A DNA stretch of 64,000 bases from Hygrophila difformis (taxonomy: Eukaryota; Streptophyta; Magnoliopsida; Lamiales; Acanthaceae): NCBI GenBank assembly GCA_030278955.1, contig JAOANR010000014.1, positions 21,702,068 through 21,766,067 of the forward strand, written 5' to 3'. Both the position numbers and the translations under genes were made by a program. Below, piece by piece: positions 23,330-36,077 of the stretch (the first letter of the stretch is position 1; every line of letters starts with the position of its first letter). The notes under the pieces are model-generated. The model was given only the letters and a program-made list of their open reading frames with translations, made no database searches and was not told the origin of the DNA.

Positions 23330-24174
23330 TTAGTGCAAATGACTCCGATGCTCCTCTTCATTCCTCGAGTAAACTAGGATGTCGTCGATGAATACAACGA
23401 CACATGAGTCTAGTAGGTCTCGGAAAACACTATTCATGAGATTAATGAATACTGCGGGAGCATTAGGCAGACCGAAGGACATTACGGTGAATTCATAGTG
23501 CCCATATCTTGTTCAGAAAGCTGTTTTGGGTATATCTTGTTCGGCGATACGCAGTTGATGGTATTCCGATCTCAGGTCAACTTCTGAAAATACAGCCGCT
23601 CCTTTCAACTGATCGAAGAGGTCTTCGATCCTAGGCAGCGGGTATTTATTCTTGATTGTTGCCTGATTAAGGCCTCTATAATCTATGCACAGTCGAAGTC
23701 CGCCGTCTTTCTTCTTGACGAACAGGACTGGTGCACCGAATGGTGATGTGCTCGGCCGAATATACCCTTTTGATAACAACTCCTCAAGTTGTTCCTTCAG
23801 TTCTTTCATCTCCGCGGGCGACATACGATACGGTGCCTTCGATACTGGTTCGATTCCAGTACCAGATCGATTGTGAACTCAACTTCACGCTCGGGAGGCA
23901 TTCCTGGGATATCTTCAGGAAAGACGTCGGGGTACTCGCTCACGACTGGAATTCTCTCGATCTAATTTCCCTCGCCCTCCAGATTATTTACGTAACAGGC
24001 GTACAACTGATATCCTTTCTGCATGAGATTGCAGAACTTCACTGCATTTACTACCTTGGCACCCTTCTTCTGAGGCTGCATGTAGTAAATGGCCTTCTTT
24101 CCTCGACTCTTGGCTAGAGAGATTTTCTGTTTCTGACACTCAATTACCGCCTTGTATTGAGTTAGAAAATCCAT
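23330..24174 (-). pseudogene. Tekay reverse transcriptase (element 2)
   Basis: Same protein as 1044-1889, with the [25 protein letters not shown] and FIDDIL regions. A one-base loss near 23857 shifts the frame upstream of the RT body. A stop near 23510 (TGA in place of Arg, AFRTRYG region) interrupts the palm, and a TAG follows GEGN near 23962. The piece 23962-24174 is the protease-RT linker. Confidence 0.86.
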
Positions 24175-25680
24175 TCATAAGATAATGTCAAAGTCCTTGA
24201 GCTCAAATTCAACTAGGTTCGCGAAAAATTCTATGTTCTTGATCACAATCGGGATTCCATCATATCGTTTTGAACACGATACCATTTTACCCGACGGTAG
24301 TTGAATTCCTAGGTTAATATTCTTAGGCGCTGGAAGATCTAAGGCAGACCTAATTCTTGTAGTTAGCAAAGAACAGCTTGCGCCTGAATCGAATAAAACC
24401 TTAACAGATACGTTTAAAGCAGTAAACGTACCGGTTATTACTTCTCCCTGGGCAGCCATATCTGCCTGATTGATGACATTGAGGCGTCCGACCGGTCGCC
24501 CTTGATTTCCTTGCTGGTTCTGATTTTGAGGCGGCCTCTGTCCCTGAGGAAACCTCTTTCCCTGGTTGTTCTGTTGGTTCTGCCCAGCCGGCCTATTTCC
24601 TTGAGGACGATTCAGCAAATCCGGCCTCTTGTCGATACGATCCTCGCTTGTGCGACATTCCTTCCTCATATGGCCTTCTCGGCCGCAACGATAGCACTGT
24701 CCTGGTTTCGGACACTCTCTCATCAGGTGCGAAATATTGCACTGCTGACACCTAGGTATGAAAGTGCCCTGATTCTCCGGCTTCCGGTGGCCGTTACCTC
24801 CCTGGTTAAACCCTCTGTTTTCTGGCCTCCTCTGGCCTTCGTTCCTTCCTTGATCGTTTCCTCTCCTGAAGTTGTTGTTGTTGTTGTTTCTGTTCCTCTT
24901 GTCAAAGTTGTTTGAGCCTTTGCTCGATTCTCCGTTGTCTTTCCGCTTCAACTGTTGTACTCGGGCAATCGCTACCGTGTGATCATATGCAGCTTGTAGC
25001 GTTGCGTGCCGTCCTCCCACAAAAATTTCTCGAATGCTTAGGTTCAGACCCATCTCAAACTTTTGGGCTTTGTCAGCTTCGGTCGGTACAAGTCTAGGAG
25101 CAAAACGAACGAGCTCCTTGAACTTTGTATAATACTCCTGAACCGACTGAGTGCCTTGACGAAGGTGGATGAACTCTTCGTACTTAGCAGCTTTGGTGCT
25201 GAGAGGGTAGAACCTCTCTCTCATCATCTCTTTAAATTCCGCCCAGAAGTACTCGTGCTCACCCTCGACCAGCCCCGCTTGGTGGTTTTGCCACCACTCA
25301 TCAGCTTCCCCATTCAGATAATATGTCGCCACCCTCACTTTCTCGTTCTCGGGACAGCGGACGGCAGTCAGGAGTTTGTCAAACGTTCGGATCCAGTCTT
25401 CTAATTTCGCAGGATCCTCTTGTCCTTCGTAGTGGGGCGGCTGGTAGGAGTTCACCATCGCCAAATAGTTAATTCTTGCGGCTGGAGGTGGCACTGCAGC
25501 TTGTGCTCGGTTAACTTCAGCGATTCCTAAAGCAATGAGGACTTGTTCAACTGTCCTCAGTCGCTCATCCATCGCATTAGGGGCAGGATTAGGTTGGCCT
25601 CCAGGGTTTGGCGGGTTCGCACCAACTGGAGCGTTAGCGTTCACTGGGATCTCAGCTCGGGGTCTCCCTCTTGGCGGCAT
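24175..25680 (-). CDS. Tekay gag and aspartic protease, intact frame (element 2)
   Basis: The longest intact element frame here, 501 codons from the ATG at 25678-25680 to the TGA at 24175-24177. In order: Pro/Ala-rich N terminus; gag domain (VEQVLIALG; WIRTFDKLLTAVRCPENEKV; EADEWWQNH; TKAAKYEEFIHLRQGTQSVQ); Asn-rich basic linker; a degenerate then a good CCHC knuckle (CYRCGREGHMRKEC, packages RNA); Gln/Asn-rich linker; protease with VLFDSGASCSLL. The closing TGA replaces a glycine codon seen at 63219-63221 in the third copy, so protease and RT are separated here by mutation. Confidence 0.92.
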   Translation of the reverse strand: MPPRGRPRAEIPVNANAPVGANPPNPGGQPNPAPNAMDERLRTVEQVLIALGIAEVNRAQAAVPPPAARINYLAMVNSYQPPHYEGQEDPAKLEDWIRTFDKLLTAVRCPENEKVRVATYYLNGEADEWWQNHQAGLVEGEHEYFWAEFKEMMRERFYPLSTKAAKYEEFIHLRQGTQSVQEYYTKFKELVRFAPRLVPTEADKAQKFEMGLNLSIREIFVGGRHATLQAAYDHTVAIARVQQLKRKDNGESSKGSNNFDKRNRNNNNNNFRRGNDQGRNEGQRRPENRGFNQGGNGHRKPENQGTFIPRCQQCNISHLMRECPKPGQCYRCGREGHMRKECRTSEDRIDKRPDLLNRPQGNRPAGQNQQNNQGKRFPQGQRPPQNQNQQGNQGRPVGRLNVINQADMAAQGEVITGTFTALNVSVKVLFDSGASCSLLTTRIRSALDLPAPKNINLGIQLPSGKMVSCSKRYDGIPIVIKNIEFFANLVEFELKDFDIIL

Positions 25681-26013
25681 TCTGATGACCAAGCACGCAG
25701 AGGTTAAATTCGCGATTAGATGAAGGTTAATAGTCGAGTTAGACCACGATCAGAATTCTATCTCAAAAACTCTAAGTGTGAAAGAACATCGAAATGGGCA
25801 AGAAAGAAAAACACTAGGTACGAAATTTCCACTAGATAATAATGATGATTTGATAATGAGGGCTACATCATAATACTAGGTTACCACTACGTAAAATGTG
25901 ATAACGATACGGTAAACAAGATGTGATAACGCTAATACGCAATGTACGGGAACGAAATACTAGAAAAAAAAGTAAAGAAGTCCATCTCAGATGTCGCATG
26001 CAATGCCTAAAGC

Positions 26014-26461
26014 AAGTAGTCAGGGGAGTAGCCGAGCATCCTGCGATCGGCCTCAATCTCCTCGTCAGTGTCAAGAGGCAGTGGATGGTTCTCCACGACC
26101 TCCTCGGGATCCTCGTCACAATGTTGCTAAACTCATCCGGGTCCTCTTCCTCCTCTTCTTCCATCTCCGGCTCAGGATTGAGCTGATTTTGCAGCCCAAC
26201 TATTGCCTCCTCCAATGCAAACACACGTCCCTGTAACATGTGCACATGGTGACGGCAATCCTAAAACTCAGCTGCCAGAGCGTCGTGTCGTGCAACAATC
26301 TGGTTAGTCCTAATAGTCATCGCCTCAATCCTCTCTTCCAATGCCACAATTCTATTCCTATCATTCGCGGCGTCCCTACTAATGTGGCGAAGCTCATGCG
26401 TGATATCGGACATAGAGCATAATAAACGCATGATAGAGTCCTGTAATCTTGGGTCGGCCAT
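26014..26461 (-). pseudogene. Pre-gag ORF of Tekay element 2
   Basis: Same small ORF as 3731-4178: ATG at 26459-26461, coiled-coil segment, glutamate run. It shares the TAG (26261-26263) and the frameshift near 26120 with the first block. The gag ATG is 330 bp downstream. Confidence 0.62.
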
Positions 26462-26707
26462 CTAACATGCAAATTTTTACATTAAGGGATTTGCCACATA
26501 ATAATTATAACTTTGTTAATGCACATGCTTCCCCCAAAAAATAGTACTAATTTTTAAGACTTTTCGAATTTTCGAGATATACTTTTCCATGGTTTTAAAA
26601 TAAAAATTCCCTTTTTCCATGGATATAATACTCAAAATGCTTAAAAATAATATTGAATAATTTGGGCCTCTATAGTGGGCCGAAAAATAATAGCTTTAAA
26701 ATTTTCG

Positions 26708-26720
26708 GGCTCTGATACCA
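26708..26720 (-). other. Primer-binding site for initiator tRNA-Met, perfect
   Basis: TGGTATCAGAGCC on the minus strand, three bases inside the 5' LTR end; complementary to the initiator tRNA-Met 3' end. Confidence 0.95.
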
Positions 26721-26723
26721 CTT

Positions 26724-29282
26724 TGTAAAACCCCAGATTTGATTTCCCAGGCCAGGGCATTACCACCACACGTTTCTAAACAAGACCCGAACCAAGTCGA
26801 GCTTATCTAGAAAAATGCTAAGGCTAAGTTGTATCAAATTTTAAAATACTTAAAAATCCATTCAAATATGCCCGAATTAAAATCAGAGTATCACATGCAT
26901 CACAGTAAATAATAGTGCGGAAGCAAAAACAAGGCCAAACAGACGGCCAAAAACCAAATCCAAAGTTCCAAGTCCAATACGGGAAATTTAAAAATAAAAT
27001 AAATGCGACAAGTTCTTTATTGAGAAATCCCATCCCGTCGTGCCATGTCTTACTCTGCGAAAAATAGAAAACAACAATTTATCAGTACAAACGGTACTGC
27101 GTAAGTTAATGTATAGCATAACAAAATTTAAAGTTTTTAGAAGAGTAATGAAAAGATAGGAATTTAATTTTTAAAATAAGCGAGTAAAATAATTTACGGG
27201 AATTCTTACACTATACCACATGCATAATTACCAATGTTCATTTTGATCGAGGACATCCAAAAATTACCCGCTTGGACGCTTATGTCCACAAGCCGCCGGT
27301 ATCAACGATCCTGGGCCTAAGCCGTTTAAGATCAAATTACCCGCTTGGGCGCTTATGTTCACAAGCCGACGGTATCAACAAATGTGAGAGCAGCGGACCC
27401 TATACAGACACACTCCGGAGCCCTAGATAACCCATACGGATACATCTAGGAGTATAGACTCATACTAACACGCAACATAATTTCATTGGCGCCGTTTTGA
27501 CCACCAAAAAGAGGGGGCGGCCCAACGAGCTCACGCCAAGTGCACTTACCCTCCAAAGTTGGGCATCTAACTCGATCAAAACTCATAAAGTTTCAAAATT
27601 CACATTTTTAATCATTACAAACCATGATTACATTCCCAGAATTCATAATATTCACAAAAGAGTAGCAATTGACTCACTAATCATCAAAACGCACGAAGCC
27701 AAGTTTACCGGTAAAAGCCTCACTGTGGCAGTCATCAAATTCGCACTAGGAAATGTAGTAAACCTTTTTATAAAATTCTGAAAATTTTACAGGTGCTAGG
27801 AAATATCAAAATAAGCGTTTTTCTTACAAATAGGCTTTATCAAATTCGGACTCTAAGTGGCCTAAAAAAATCATTTCAGAAACTCATCTTTCAAAGGGTA
27901 TAGGAATTACTGTTCACTCGACCACAGTTTCTTTAAAAATTCATAACAATTCCACGATTGATCTAAAAATTCTGAAATTTTACAGGGATAAACTAGACAC
28001 ATAGATGAACAACTTTCATGAAGAAACCAACCATTAAAAACGATCGTAAATAGGAGTAATACGAACAAGAAAACTGACTACACCATGAAACGAATTCTGT
28101 CATCAGAAAACGCAGAAATACCAGATGATTTTTCGTCACCTAAATCATGTCCAAAAATTATGAAAATTTACAGAGATCATATTCAAGGTGTTAGGAACAT
28201 TTTTCATTTAGAAATGTTTTTTCAAGAACGAACGGATCTAGGCGAACAAAGATGAACAAAAGAAACTATCCTGATAAAACCCTAAAACACAGATTTGGCA
28301 AGAAATGGGATTCGAGTTGTATCACAATGGATACTCAACCAAAAGCTCTAAAATCTGAAAGGCACAATACTAACTTACCTTAGAAGAGATTAGGATCGAA
28401 AACTCCTTTGGTTGAATCTCCACAATCGTCCGGGACAGCCCACTCTTCCGAAGTTCTACTGAATGAATCCTATTTTGAGGGTTGAAGGAAAAATACTTGG
28501 TGTTAGGGCTTGCTAATCGAATCAAAGGCAAGGAATTGGATCAGGAACCTTACCTAGACGTAGGAGAAGGGATTGGGATGCTTGAACTCGCCCAAAGAAC
28601 CCACCACTTGAAGAGAGCACTCCAAAACTCACCAACTCTCAATAAGAAAAACTGATTTTCGGAATGGTGGTTTAGGGTGAATTTTGGGGCTGTTATGGGC
28701 TTGATAATGGAGTGTTTAAAGTTTCTATGGGTACCATGAAGTCCCTAGGTAAGTGGCAAGTGATTATGGCCAGTCAATCTCGGAATTAGGGCTCACCAAC
28801 CCCCCCATTAATCCCCTCATACCACCATGGTTCAAAGAATGTTAAATTGTTCATGTATCTCCCTCATTTCAATTATGTAGATGTTTTATTACACCCAAAA
28901 TCTATCCAAGAGTGTCCAAATACATCCTTAAGGGTGTGGTAACTGAATAGGAATAGATTGGAATTAGAACATCTCGAAAATGGGAGCAAAAACGCGTTCA
29001 GCGTTTGAATCGCCGTCCTGCCGCCGCCGCCGCGCGGCCACCTGAGCGCGTTTTATTTTTTTATTTTTATTTTTTATTTTTTATATATTATGATTTTTAC
29101 TCTTTAAAAATCGTAATATGAATTATCCATGATTTTTGGATAATCCGATAACTCTCTTCGAGTTGGTATCGTCCGAAAAATATTTAATTCCGCTCTCTCG
29201 GAATTATTTCGGTTGCGATAGTTAAATCCAATTCTTTGATTTTTCGGATTTAATAATCAATGTTGATTTCTCGGGTATTACA
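26724..29282 (-). repeat. 5' LTR of Tekay element 2
   Basis: A 2559 bp LTR, near-identical to 4441-6998 (three differences in the first ~325 bp). The end nearest the primer-binding site reads GGGGTTTTACA, one substitution from the family consensus. Confidence 0.95.
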
Positions 29283-29287
29283 GGCAC
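29283..29287. repeat. Target-site duplication GGCAC, right
   Basis: Pairs with 18270-18274. The same five bases follow the LTR of element 1 at 6999-7003, so both blocks carry the same integration event. Confidence 0.93.
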
Positions 29288-29796
29288 TGGAGATAGAGGA
29301 CTGAGTAAAGAAAAGAGGAGAGTCATATTGCTAAAGAAAACAAGAACTGAAAAAGTGGTGGATAAACATCAACAAAAGCCGGGTATTTATAGGAGAAGGA
29401 TAAGTACTCGGCAGAGGAAGCGGTCAATATTAAATGTTATTTATGGGAAAACGTTATAGCTGATTCCCGAAAAAAGCTGCTAACGTTCAGAAACCAGTAA
29501 TAAAGAAGACCGAAAATTATGGGATGGATGGGATACGAATCGTGTTGCAAAAAATAAAAGATACGAATCCAAGTCGCCAATACAACTTGCAAAAAGAAAA
29601 GAAGCCGACAACAGCTGGCAAAAATAGCCGAAATTCATATTCAAAGGAAAACAGGTCGAATTTCTAGCCCATATACAAAAGCAAGTAACGAAAAGAAGAC
29701 TAATGATCCACGCTCTCGTCAAAGTGAACATCATCGTCTAATCCTTGCAAAGCGGCAGTAGAAGGATTAGCAGAAGATATCGTCAGATTCGGGTCC

Positions 29797-32700
29797 CTAT
29801 GGAAGAAGGGCCAGGAATGTCAACAGTAGACGATCGGCAGCCAAATCAGCATCGGAAGAAACACCGGATTTCCCTGGATGAACAAAAGGAAATGACGAAT
29901 TAAGATGCAAGAAAAAGATCAAATAAGGAGTAGATGGAGATGAAATACCTCCAGGAGGTTTCGAAGAAGAAGGGGCATCATCTGACGGGGAAGACTCCAT
30001 CTCCGACGGGTCCAAAGGGAATAAAGTGTGAGGAGAAAGAACGTGAGAAACACTTTTCCCACCAAGGCTTTTGATAGCCGAATCGAGATGGCCGACTAAA
30101 GATTGAGTTTCGGCCCATTTTTCTTGGAAAGTGCCAAGTATGTAATCATTGAAACTGGACCGCATGGCAAGATAGGCAGCATCCCGTTGAGAATCTAAAA
30201 TCTTGGCCTTAGGGGTTTCGGCCGATTGACGAAGGACTTTTATCGACTGCTTCAAGTCAGCCGATTTTCGCCTGGTTTGGTCCAAAGCTAACTCCAATTC
30301 CCGTTCCTTTTGTTGGAGTTTGGCTATCTGTGAATGAACTGAAGAAAGATCTTCGGAATACTTATGCTCCAGAGACTCCGTTTCAGAGAGAACATTCATT
30401 TTAGCTCGATATTCCGCTGAATAATTGTCAAAGATAGCTTGAGAAGAAGCCGCAGCCTCACGCTCAGCGGCAAGTTTGTTCCGCATCGCCAAATGGGCTA
30501 CAAGCTCCTGGTCCAAAGAAAGGACAGACTTCATGATCATTTGTAGAGAACTACTCAGATTCAGGGAAACCATCTCTGCGTGGAAATGTTGTTCGAGATG
30601 AGACAAGAGAATGAGGATCGGTTTTGGGTTGACGAACTCCACGTCGGTTTGCCTGGCGATCAAATTACACAACTGAACCAAACATTCTCCAAGATGAGTC
30701 GAAGGGTCTGATGGAAGAGAAGAAGAAGGGACAGGAGAAAAGAAGTCATCCAAAATACGTCGATCAGAAAATGGGGATGCGGAAATTTGATCGGCGGGGG
30801 CATCATTAGCAGTTATGCCACCAGGAGAAGGGTTAAGGGGTTCCAGAGTAGCCGAAGATGAAGGTACAACAAGACCCCCAGCGGATTGAGAAGGATTAAT
30901 CAAGGGAGAAACAACAGGATCGGTCAAAGCAGAGCCTGGGGCCAATTCCAGAGGAATGGCCGAAGAAGAACCAGCAAGAACAGCCGAATTACCACCATCA
31001 GGCGATGTGTGAAGTTCGGTTAGGAGAAGACATGAAGCCACAGTCGAAATCGGGGAAATGCTGGACACTGGTAAGGCAGTAGAAACCTGATGAAAAGAAG
31101 GGGAAGAGATTTGTCAAAAGGAGAAAGCATACGGAAAAGAGATATAAAAAAAAGGGGAGAAGAAAGGTAGTGAACCGCAAGGTGAGTAGAAGGAATTCTG
31201 CCAAGAGGTGAACGAGACGAACGCGTTCTAGTCTGAGCTGGAGGGAGAGAGCTGAAAAGAGAGTCTAAAGACGAAGCGGACCTCTTTCGACCAGGGTCCG
31301 AGGTAGAAGAGCGAGGAGCATCTAAATTCAAGAATCACAACCAAATGAGGAATGTGAAGATGAGAAAGGAGACGGTGAAAAAGAAAGAAATTTACTTGGA
31401 CCAGAAGAAGAAGGCGAACTAAAAGTGCGCTGAGGAGTGGAATCCGGCGAAGATGAAGGGTAAGAGGAAAAAGCCAGAATGGGAGAGAAACCACCGCGCC
31501 GCAGGAGTGAATTAAGATCGGCGCTGAAAAAAGTACGAGCAACGCCGTCCCACCAAGTCCGAAAGCGGGAAGTAGTAAGTCCAGGACGAACACTAAATTT
31601 CAACACCTTGAATTCGATTAGGCGCTTATGATACATGGAACATTGTGCGCGGCTAGCAGAAGCAGAAAGACGCTTATCGGCCCTGAGAGCTTCAACTAAG
31701 TCTTGAACCAAGCCGAACTGACGACTAACTAAATGAGGATTGTAAATCTCAGAAGGAATAGTAGTCTTAGTAGATAGAAATGAAGAACCATTGAAAATCG
31801 GACGGGGTAGTATGCACCTATTCTAAATTTGAGCAAGAGGCACAGAAAGGAAAGTCCCGAAAGGAACAGTGGCAATATCCCTTATCCAGGCGAAATCGGT
31901 TCTCCGATAATAATAATGGGAAAAAGACTGATTGATAGTTCGGCCTAAGAAGTAATTGATCCAATTTGGGATCGACAGGGCAGGAAGGGATGTCCTTAGA
32001 AGAGCAGGGGCGGCGAAATAATCAGGACAAATATCTTGAGGAGGAAACTTGGAGATATCACGGAAATGCCAAACCAACCACAGATGAAGAAACCATAAGG
32101 GACCACGGGCTTTATCAGGGAAACCCTTTTCCCAGCCCGATACAGTAGCCGAAATGCCTGCGTACAAATGGGCAAGAAAGAAATCGGCTAAAGGCAGAGC
32201 TACAAGGTTGAGAATCGCCGAGGCCAAGGGGTGCGTCTCAAGAAGAACTCCTTTTGAAGGAGTACACCAAAAGAACCTAGTAAGAAAATACATCATAAAG
32301 GCAAGAGGTTCCGAAGAATGTGGAGTAGGCGAAGTAGGGTCGCTCTGATGAGTAATAATCCAATCCTTAAAAGAGTCACCAGAGGAAAAACTGACGTTTT
32401 TCTCCTTAGGCAGAGACATAACACCAAGGTTATCCCCACGAACAGAAAGGCCCAAGAGAAGTTTCACATCCTGGATAGTGGGGGTCATCACACCCCAGGG
32501 GAAACAAAAACAATTTACAGAGGAATTCCAAAAACAGAGGAGAGCCTGAATAGGACGAAGGTCCGATGGAAAAGGCATGGTACTAAGAAGGATCATGCGA
32601 CGAGTATAGGATTTAACCCAGGATTCGCGGCAATGGGGTTCAAGATGATGATACCACGCCACGTAATCAGGAGAATCGGATGGTCAGTTAGCAAGAGATT

Positions 32701-32914
32701 GGGGGAAAAGCTTAGAAGAAAACCAGGAAGTGTATAGTGGTATGGAGCGATTCTCGAAAATACGAGCATTGCACTCGTCAATGTCTTCGGGAAGACCCAG
32801 CGGACCGAGGGAATAGGAGCCCTCAGGAAGAAGACGAACTGCAGAATAAGAGGCGAATGTATTTTCAATCTTGAGAAGATCGGAAGAAAGAACAGTGACG
32901 GGAGGAGGATCCAT
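29797..32914 (-). pseudogene. Antisense plant-mobile-domain plus coiled-coil gene of the Tat element (copy 2)
   Basis: Same gene as 7513-10629 with the same exon plan: exon 1 32914-31396, intron 31322-31395, and equivalents of the other two introns. It shares the TGA (32684-32686). It lacks the A-run deletion of copy 1, so the mobile domain is open for 279 codons (32662-31823), but it has its own TAA at 31823-31825 (QIWN to QI-stop). The base before the first intron donor is changed (AG|GT to AA|GT). Plant mobile domains occur in host genes and transposons; nuclear location and chromatin links are known for host members. Function within Tat elements is unknown. Confidence 0.75.
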
Positions 32915-33026
32915 CGGAGAAGACGAGCAAAAGAAGAAAGGAGAAGTTGGCGCACGAAAAGGATAGAGAGAGGAAATTACTTGAGCTCTTTTCAGAGCGA
33001 AAATCCGCCCAAGTAAGGAGGGCATC

Positions 33027-33699
33027 TGTTGGGGCCACGAGAAATAGTGGGCCGCGAGAAAAAGAATTGGGCCATAGAAACATGGGCCAAGAGAGAGAGT
33101 TTAAAGAAAAGTAAATTCAGAATCAATAGGGCCGAACAGTCCAAGAGACCAAACGAAAGAATGATCCGAGAAGCAGGAGATTTCGGCCGAAATGGGACCA
33201 AGGCAGCCGAAACCAAAACAACCGATAAAAGGAATACAGAATTCGGCTTAAAGGAATCGGCCGGAGAGCGGTTATTTCAGCTCCGGCTATAAATAGGGAA
33301 TGCCATGCACAGAGTCAAGAGAGATCAATCCAACCCCCAAATTCCTTTATCAAATTTACTACTTTGTATCTTTACTGCTTTCTTTACAACTTTCCTTTAC
33401 AGTTTTCCTAGACTCTAGTTTAGCTTGTAACGGTTACTTCCAAGTCCACCGTTGTTTCTTAACAACCGGTAGTTTGGTTCTAGTTTTTCCGGTGAATTCG
33501 CCGTTGTTTCTCAACAACAGGTAGATTCTCCATTGTATCTTGTTGCCATTCAAATTCTAAGGAATATTCAGTCAAGTTTGGACGTAATTAGTCAAGTTTG
33601 GGCGCATTATCATTAATCCGGACCCGTAACCGGTTTGATCCTTTTCCGGTAGCCTCCCTTGAGGAGAAAAAGGTCCTTTGGCTCGACGCTAGCCAAACA
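33027..33699 (+). repeat. 3' LTR of Tat element (copy 2)
   Basis: Same 673 bp LTR as 10742-11414, with the TATA box at 33288-33295. The termini TGTTGGGG and CCAAACA are intact. Confidence 0.82.
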
Positions 33700-34710
33700 A
33701 TTCAGTAGACGATTAAACGCACCTATTTGGATAATGAGCTCCAATCTGGGAACTCGTTCCAAAATTCACCATCGGGTATTCTTTGTTGCCGATATCACAC
33801 CCTCGGTCCGGCCTGATTCACGGGAATTAGGGTTCAGACAGGTTAACGTTGGGTTGCTCAGGGAATCCTTCTCTCCGGAGATCGTCAGATTTGGAGTTAG
33901 GGTTAAGACGAAGGTGAGTCAATTCCAGAAAACGAGGCCCGCGCGTCGTTGGCCTTGGAGGTACGAGCAAGCTAAGGTATGTCGTCTTTGCATTGTTTGT
34001 TCTGTCTCTGCAAGTACTAGTACTCCTGCTCGTTGTCATACAAATGATGCCAAACTAATTGAATTGGTTTGGAGGTAAATTATTGATGACTATCCTTTTA
34101 ATAGCATATGACATGAACGGTCTAATTATGAGCTGAGCTGTCTACATACACTTGTGCGCTCATTGGCTCCGTTTGGGAAAAAACGCTAGCGATTAGCGTC
34201 TAATTATGTGAAAAGGATTAATAACTTAAGCAGAGAGTACAAATGGGACTTGATGAAATTATTAAAATAATTTATTTATCCATTCCTAAACTCACACAAA
34301 GTCATTCAAAAATTTTAACTTTTTATTCATTAAAATTGTAGGATCGAGATCCAACAAAATAAATTTTCAAAAATATAAAATACATAACTGGTTGTTCAAT
34401 AGGCGAGTTCAAATTTTTTTTTTTTAAAAGAAAGTAATTGTGCAGTATAATCCTAAACCCATTATTTTTGTATCACTTTTACTTTTTATGTCTCAATATA
34501 TTTGTTTCATTTTTATTTTTGAAAATCAAACATATTCTTATCAAATCACAAATAAATGTACTATTAAAATTTTATACCCTACCATTAATAGATTCAAACA
34601 CGCAATCATCACATTACATATAAATAAATCAATTAAAAATTTAAACTCATTAGAATCACTGAATCACATCACATAAATATTTAATTTACCCCGCCGTTAA
34701 CACTACTCTT
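33700..34710 (+). other. Flank of the Tat insertion, exon-like (copy 2)
   Basis: Same sequence as 11415-12420. A plus-strand frame is open across 33659-34078 (139 codons from a position inside the LTR), while copy 1 has a TAA where this copy has GAA. The frame mixes LTR and flank, so I do not call it a gene. Confidence 0.35.
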
Positions 34711-34714
34711 TCCC

Positions 34715-34892
34715 TATATTAAATGCTAACCACCCCCGCACTAATCTAGTAATCTATCACTAACTTCCAACTTTTAGGTTGGGAGTTCGATACCCCACCC
34801 GGCTCATATTCCTCCCCTTTGTCCCTTTGTTATTTGAGTGGCATGGACTTCCACAATTCTCAGCTTGAATAGGTTGTCCAGTAAAAAAAATT
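34715..34892 (+). mobile_element. SINE-like, tRNA-derived segment (copy 2)
   Basis: Copy of 12430-12605, with the B-box-like GTTCGATACCC at 34785-34795. Confidence 0.45.
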
Positions 34893-35601
34893 AAAATTAT
34901 CCCCACATAAAATATCTTGCCAAAAAGTAAATTATAAAAAACCAAAAAAAAAAGAGAAAAATTTAGCCTAAAATCCAATTTATAAAGTTATTAATATTAA
35001 ATTATAGTGCTCCCACCACTCATTTATCTCACTTCGAATTTGCTAAAAAATTTATATTATCAATGAAAATTATAATAAATTAAAATAAATAATACTAGAT
35101 TGTAGATTGAAAAGTAGAATAAATATAAATAATACCGTTAGATTATATATTTTGTAAGGTAATACATTATAAAAAGAATAAAGCTAAAAACATCTGACCA
35201 AATAATTCAAATCCCTATATATTCTAATAGTACAAATAACTTCACAAAAGTATGTCTTCTTTACAGACTTATAATCGCCATTTTTTGACTCATCACTTGC
35301 CAGAATTTATTTCCTCATTCAACTAAATGACTATTCTAATGCAGTCTTAAAAAAAATAACTTCACAATTTATTTTTTTTTTCTCTCATTGCACTCACCTG
35401 TTGAACAGTGGAGTGGCTTTATTACCTTTTTTTATGTTGTCCTTTTTTAATTTTTTATATTCGGATTGCCTGATGCTCAGGCCATCCAATACTTTCACTC
35501 AATAATTTTTTTTTTTTTTTGAGTAGCATGTTGAACAGACGATTCCATTTTAATTTGAGAATCAGTTATTTAATATGTACTATTTTGATAATTTTGCCAA
35601 C

Positions 35602-35723
35602 GATATTGGAGTCTCTTTTCCATTTTTATCCTTTTATATAGGTCACATGGTGGAATTAGTCGATATTGGAGTCTCTTTTCCTTTTTTTTATCCTTTTATA
35701 TAGGTCACATGGTGGAATTAGTC
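35602..35723. repeat. Tandem duplication of ~60 bp (copy 2)
   Basis: Units 35602-35661 and 35662-35723, equivalent to 13311-13434, with a T run two bases shorter. Confidence 0.9.
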
Positions 35724-36077
35724 TTGACCTTGATTTGAGGTCAATTAAATTAGAAAGTTTATCACAAGTCCTTATGCTTTATTCACTTGAGGTGATATAC
35801 TATCTGCTATTGAACTGTGTGCAAATTAAAATACCAGGTTATATGTTTAATCCTATGTAAATCCTTTTGTAGTGAATATTGCTGAACTTGAGAATGTTTT
35901 CATTAACTTATCTGATTGTTTCGCTTGAGGCAATGACATGTTAGACTAGGACTTTTGTTTATTACTAGTATTACCCCGCTCAATGGGCGGAAATATGAAC
36001 AATGGAATAAAAATATCAAATTTTACAAATAAAATTGTTTACTTTAATATTGATATTATATTCATTGATGAATAACA

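Larger units (their letters stand above)
18275..29282 (-). mobile_element. Full-length Tekay-type LTR retrotransposon (element 2)
   Basis: An 11 kb minus-strand element with 5' LTR 26724-29282, 3' LTR 18275-20868, perfect target-site duplication GGCAC, perfect tRNA-Met primer-binding site and a polypurine tract before the 3' LTR. The internal part encodes pre-gag ORF, gag, protease, RT, RNase H, integrase and a chromodomain. In the first ~325 bp the two LTRs differ at about nine positions, so it is not a very recent insertion. Nonsense and frameshift changes make it defective. Confidence 0.96.
16292..33699 (+). mobile_element. Tat-lineage Ty3/gypsy element split by a Tekay insertion (copy 2)
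   Basis: Pol (integrase) is on the plus strand at 16292-17617 and the 3' LTR at 33027-33699. The antisense plant-mobile-domain gene lies between them, and the whole Tekay element 18275-29282 is inserted after pol. The 5' LTR, gag, RT and RNase H are missing, lost in or before the gap. Confidence 0.82.

Noticed and set aside
33659..34078. 139-codon frame crossing the Tat LTR end into the flank
   Set aside because: It mixes LTR and flank sequence and is closed by a stop in the other block.
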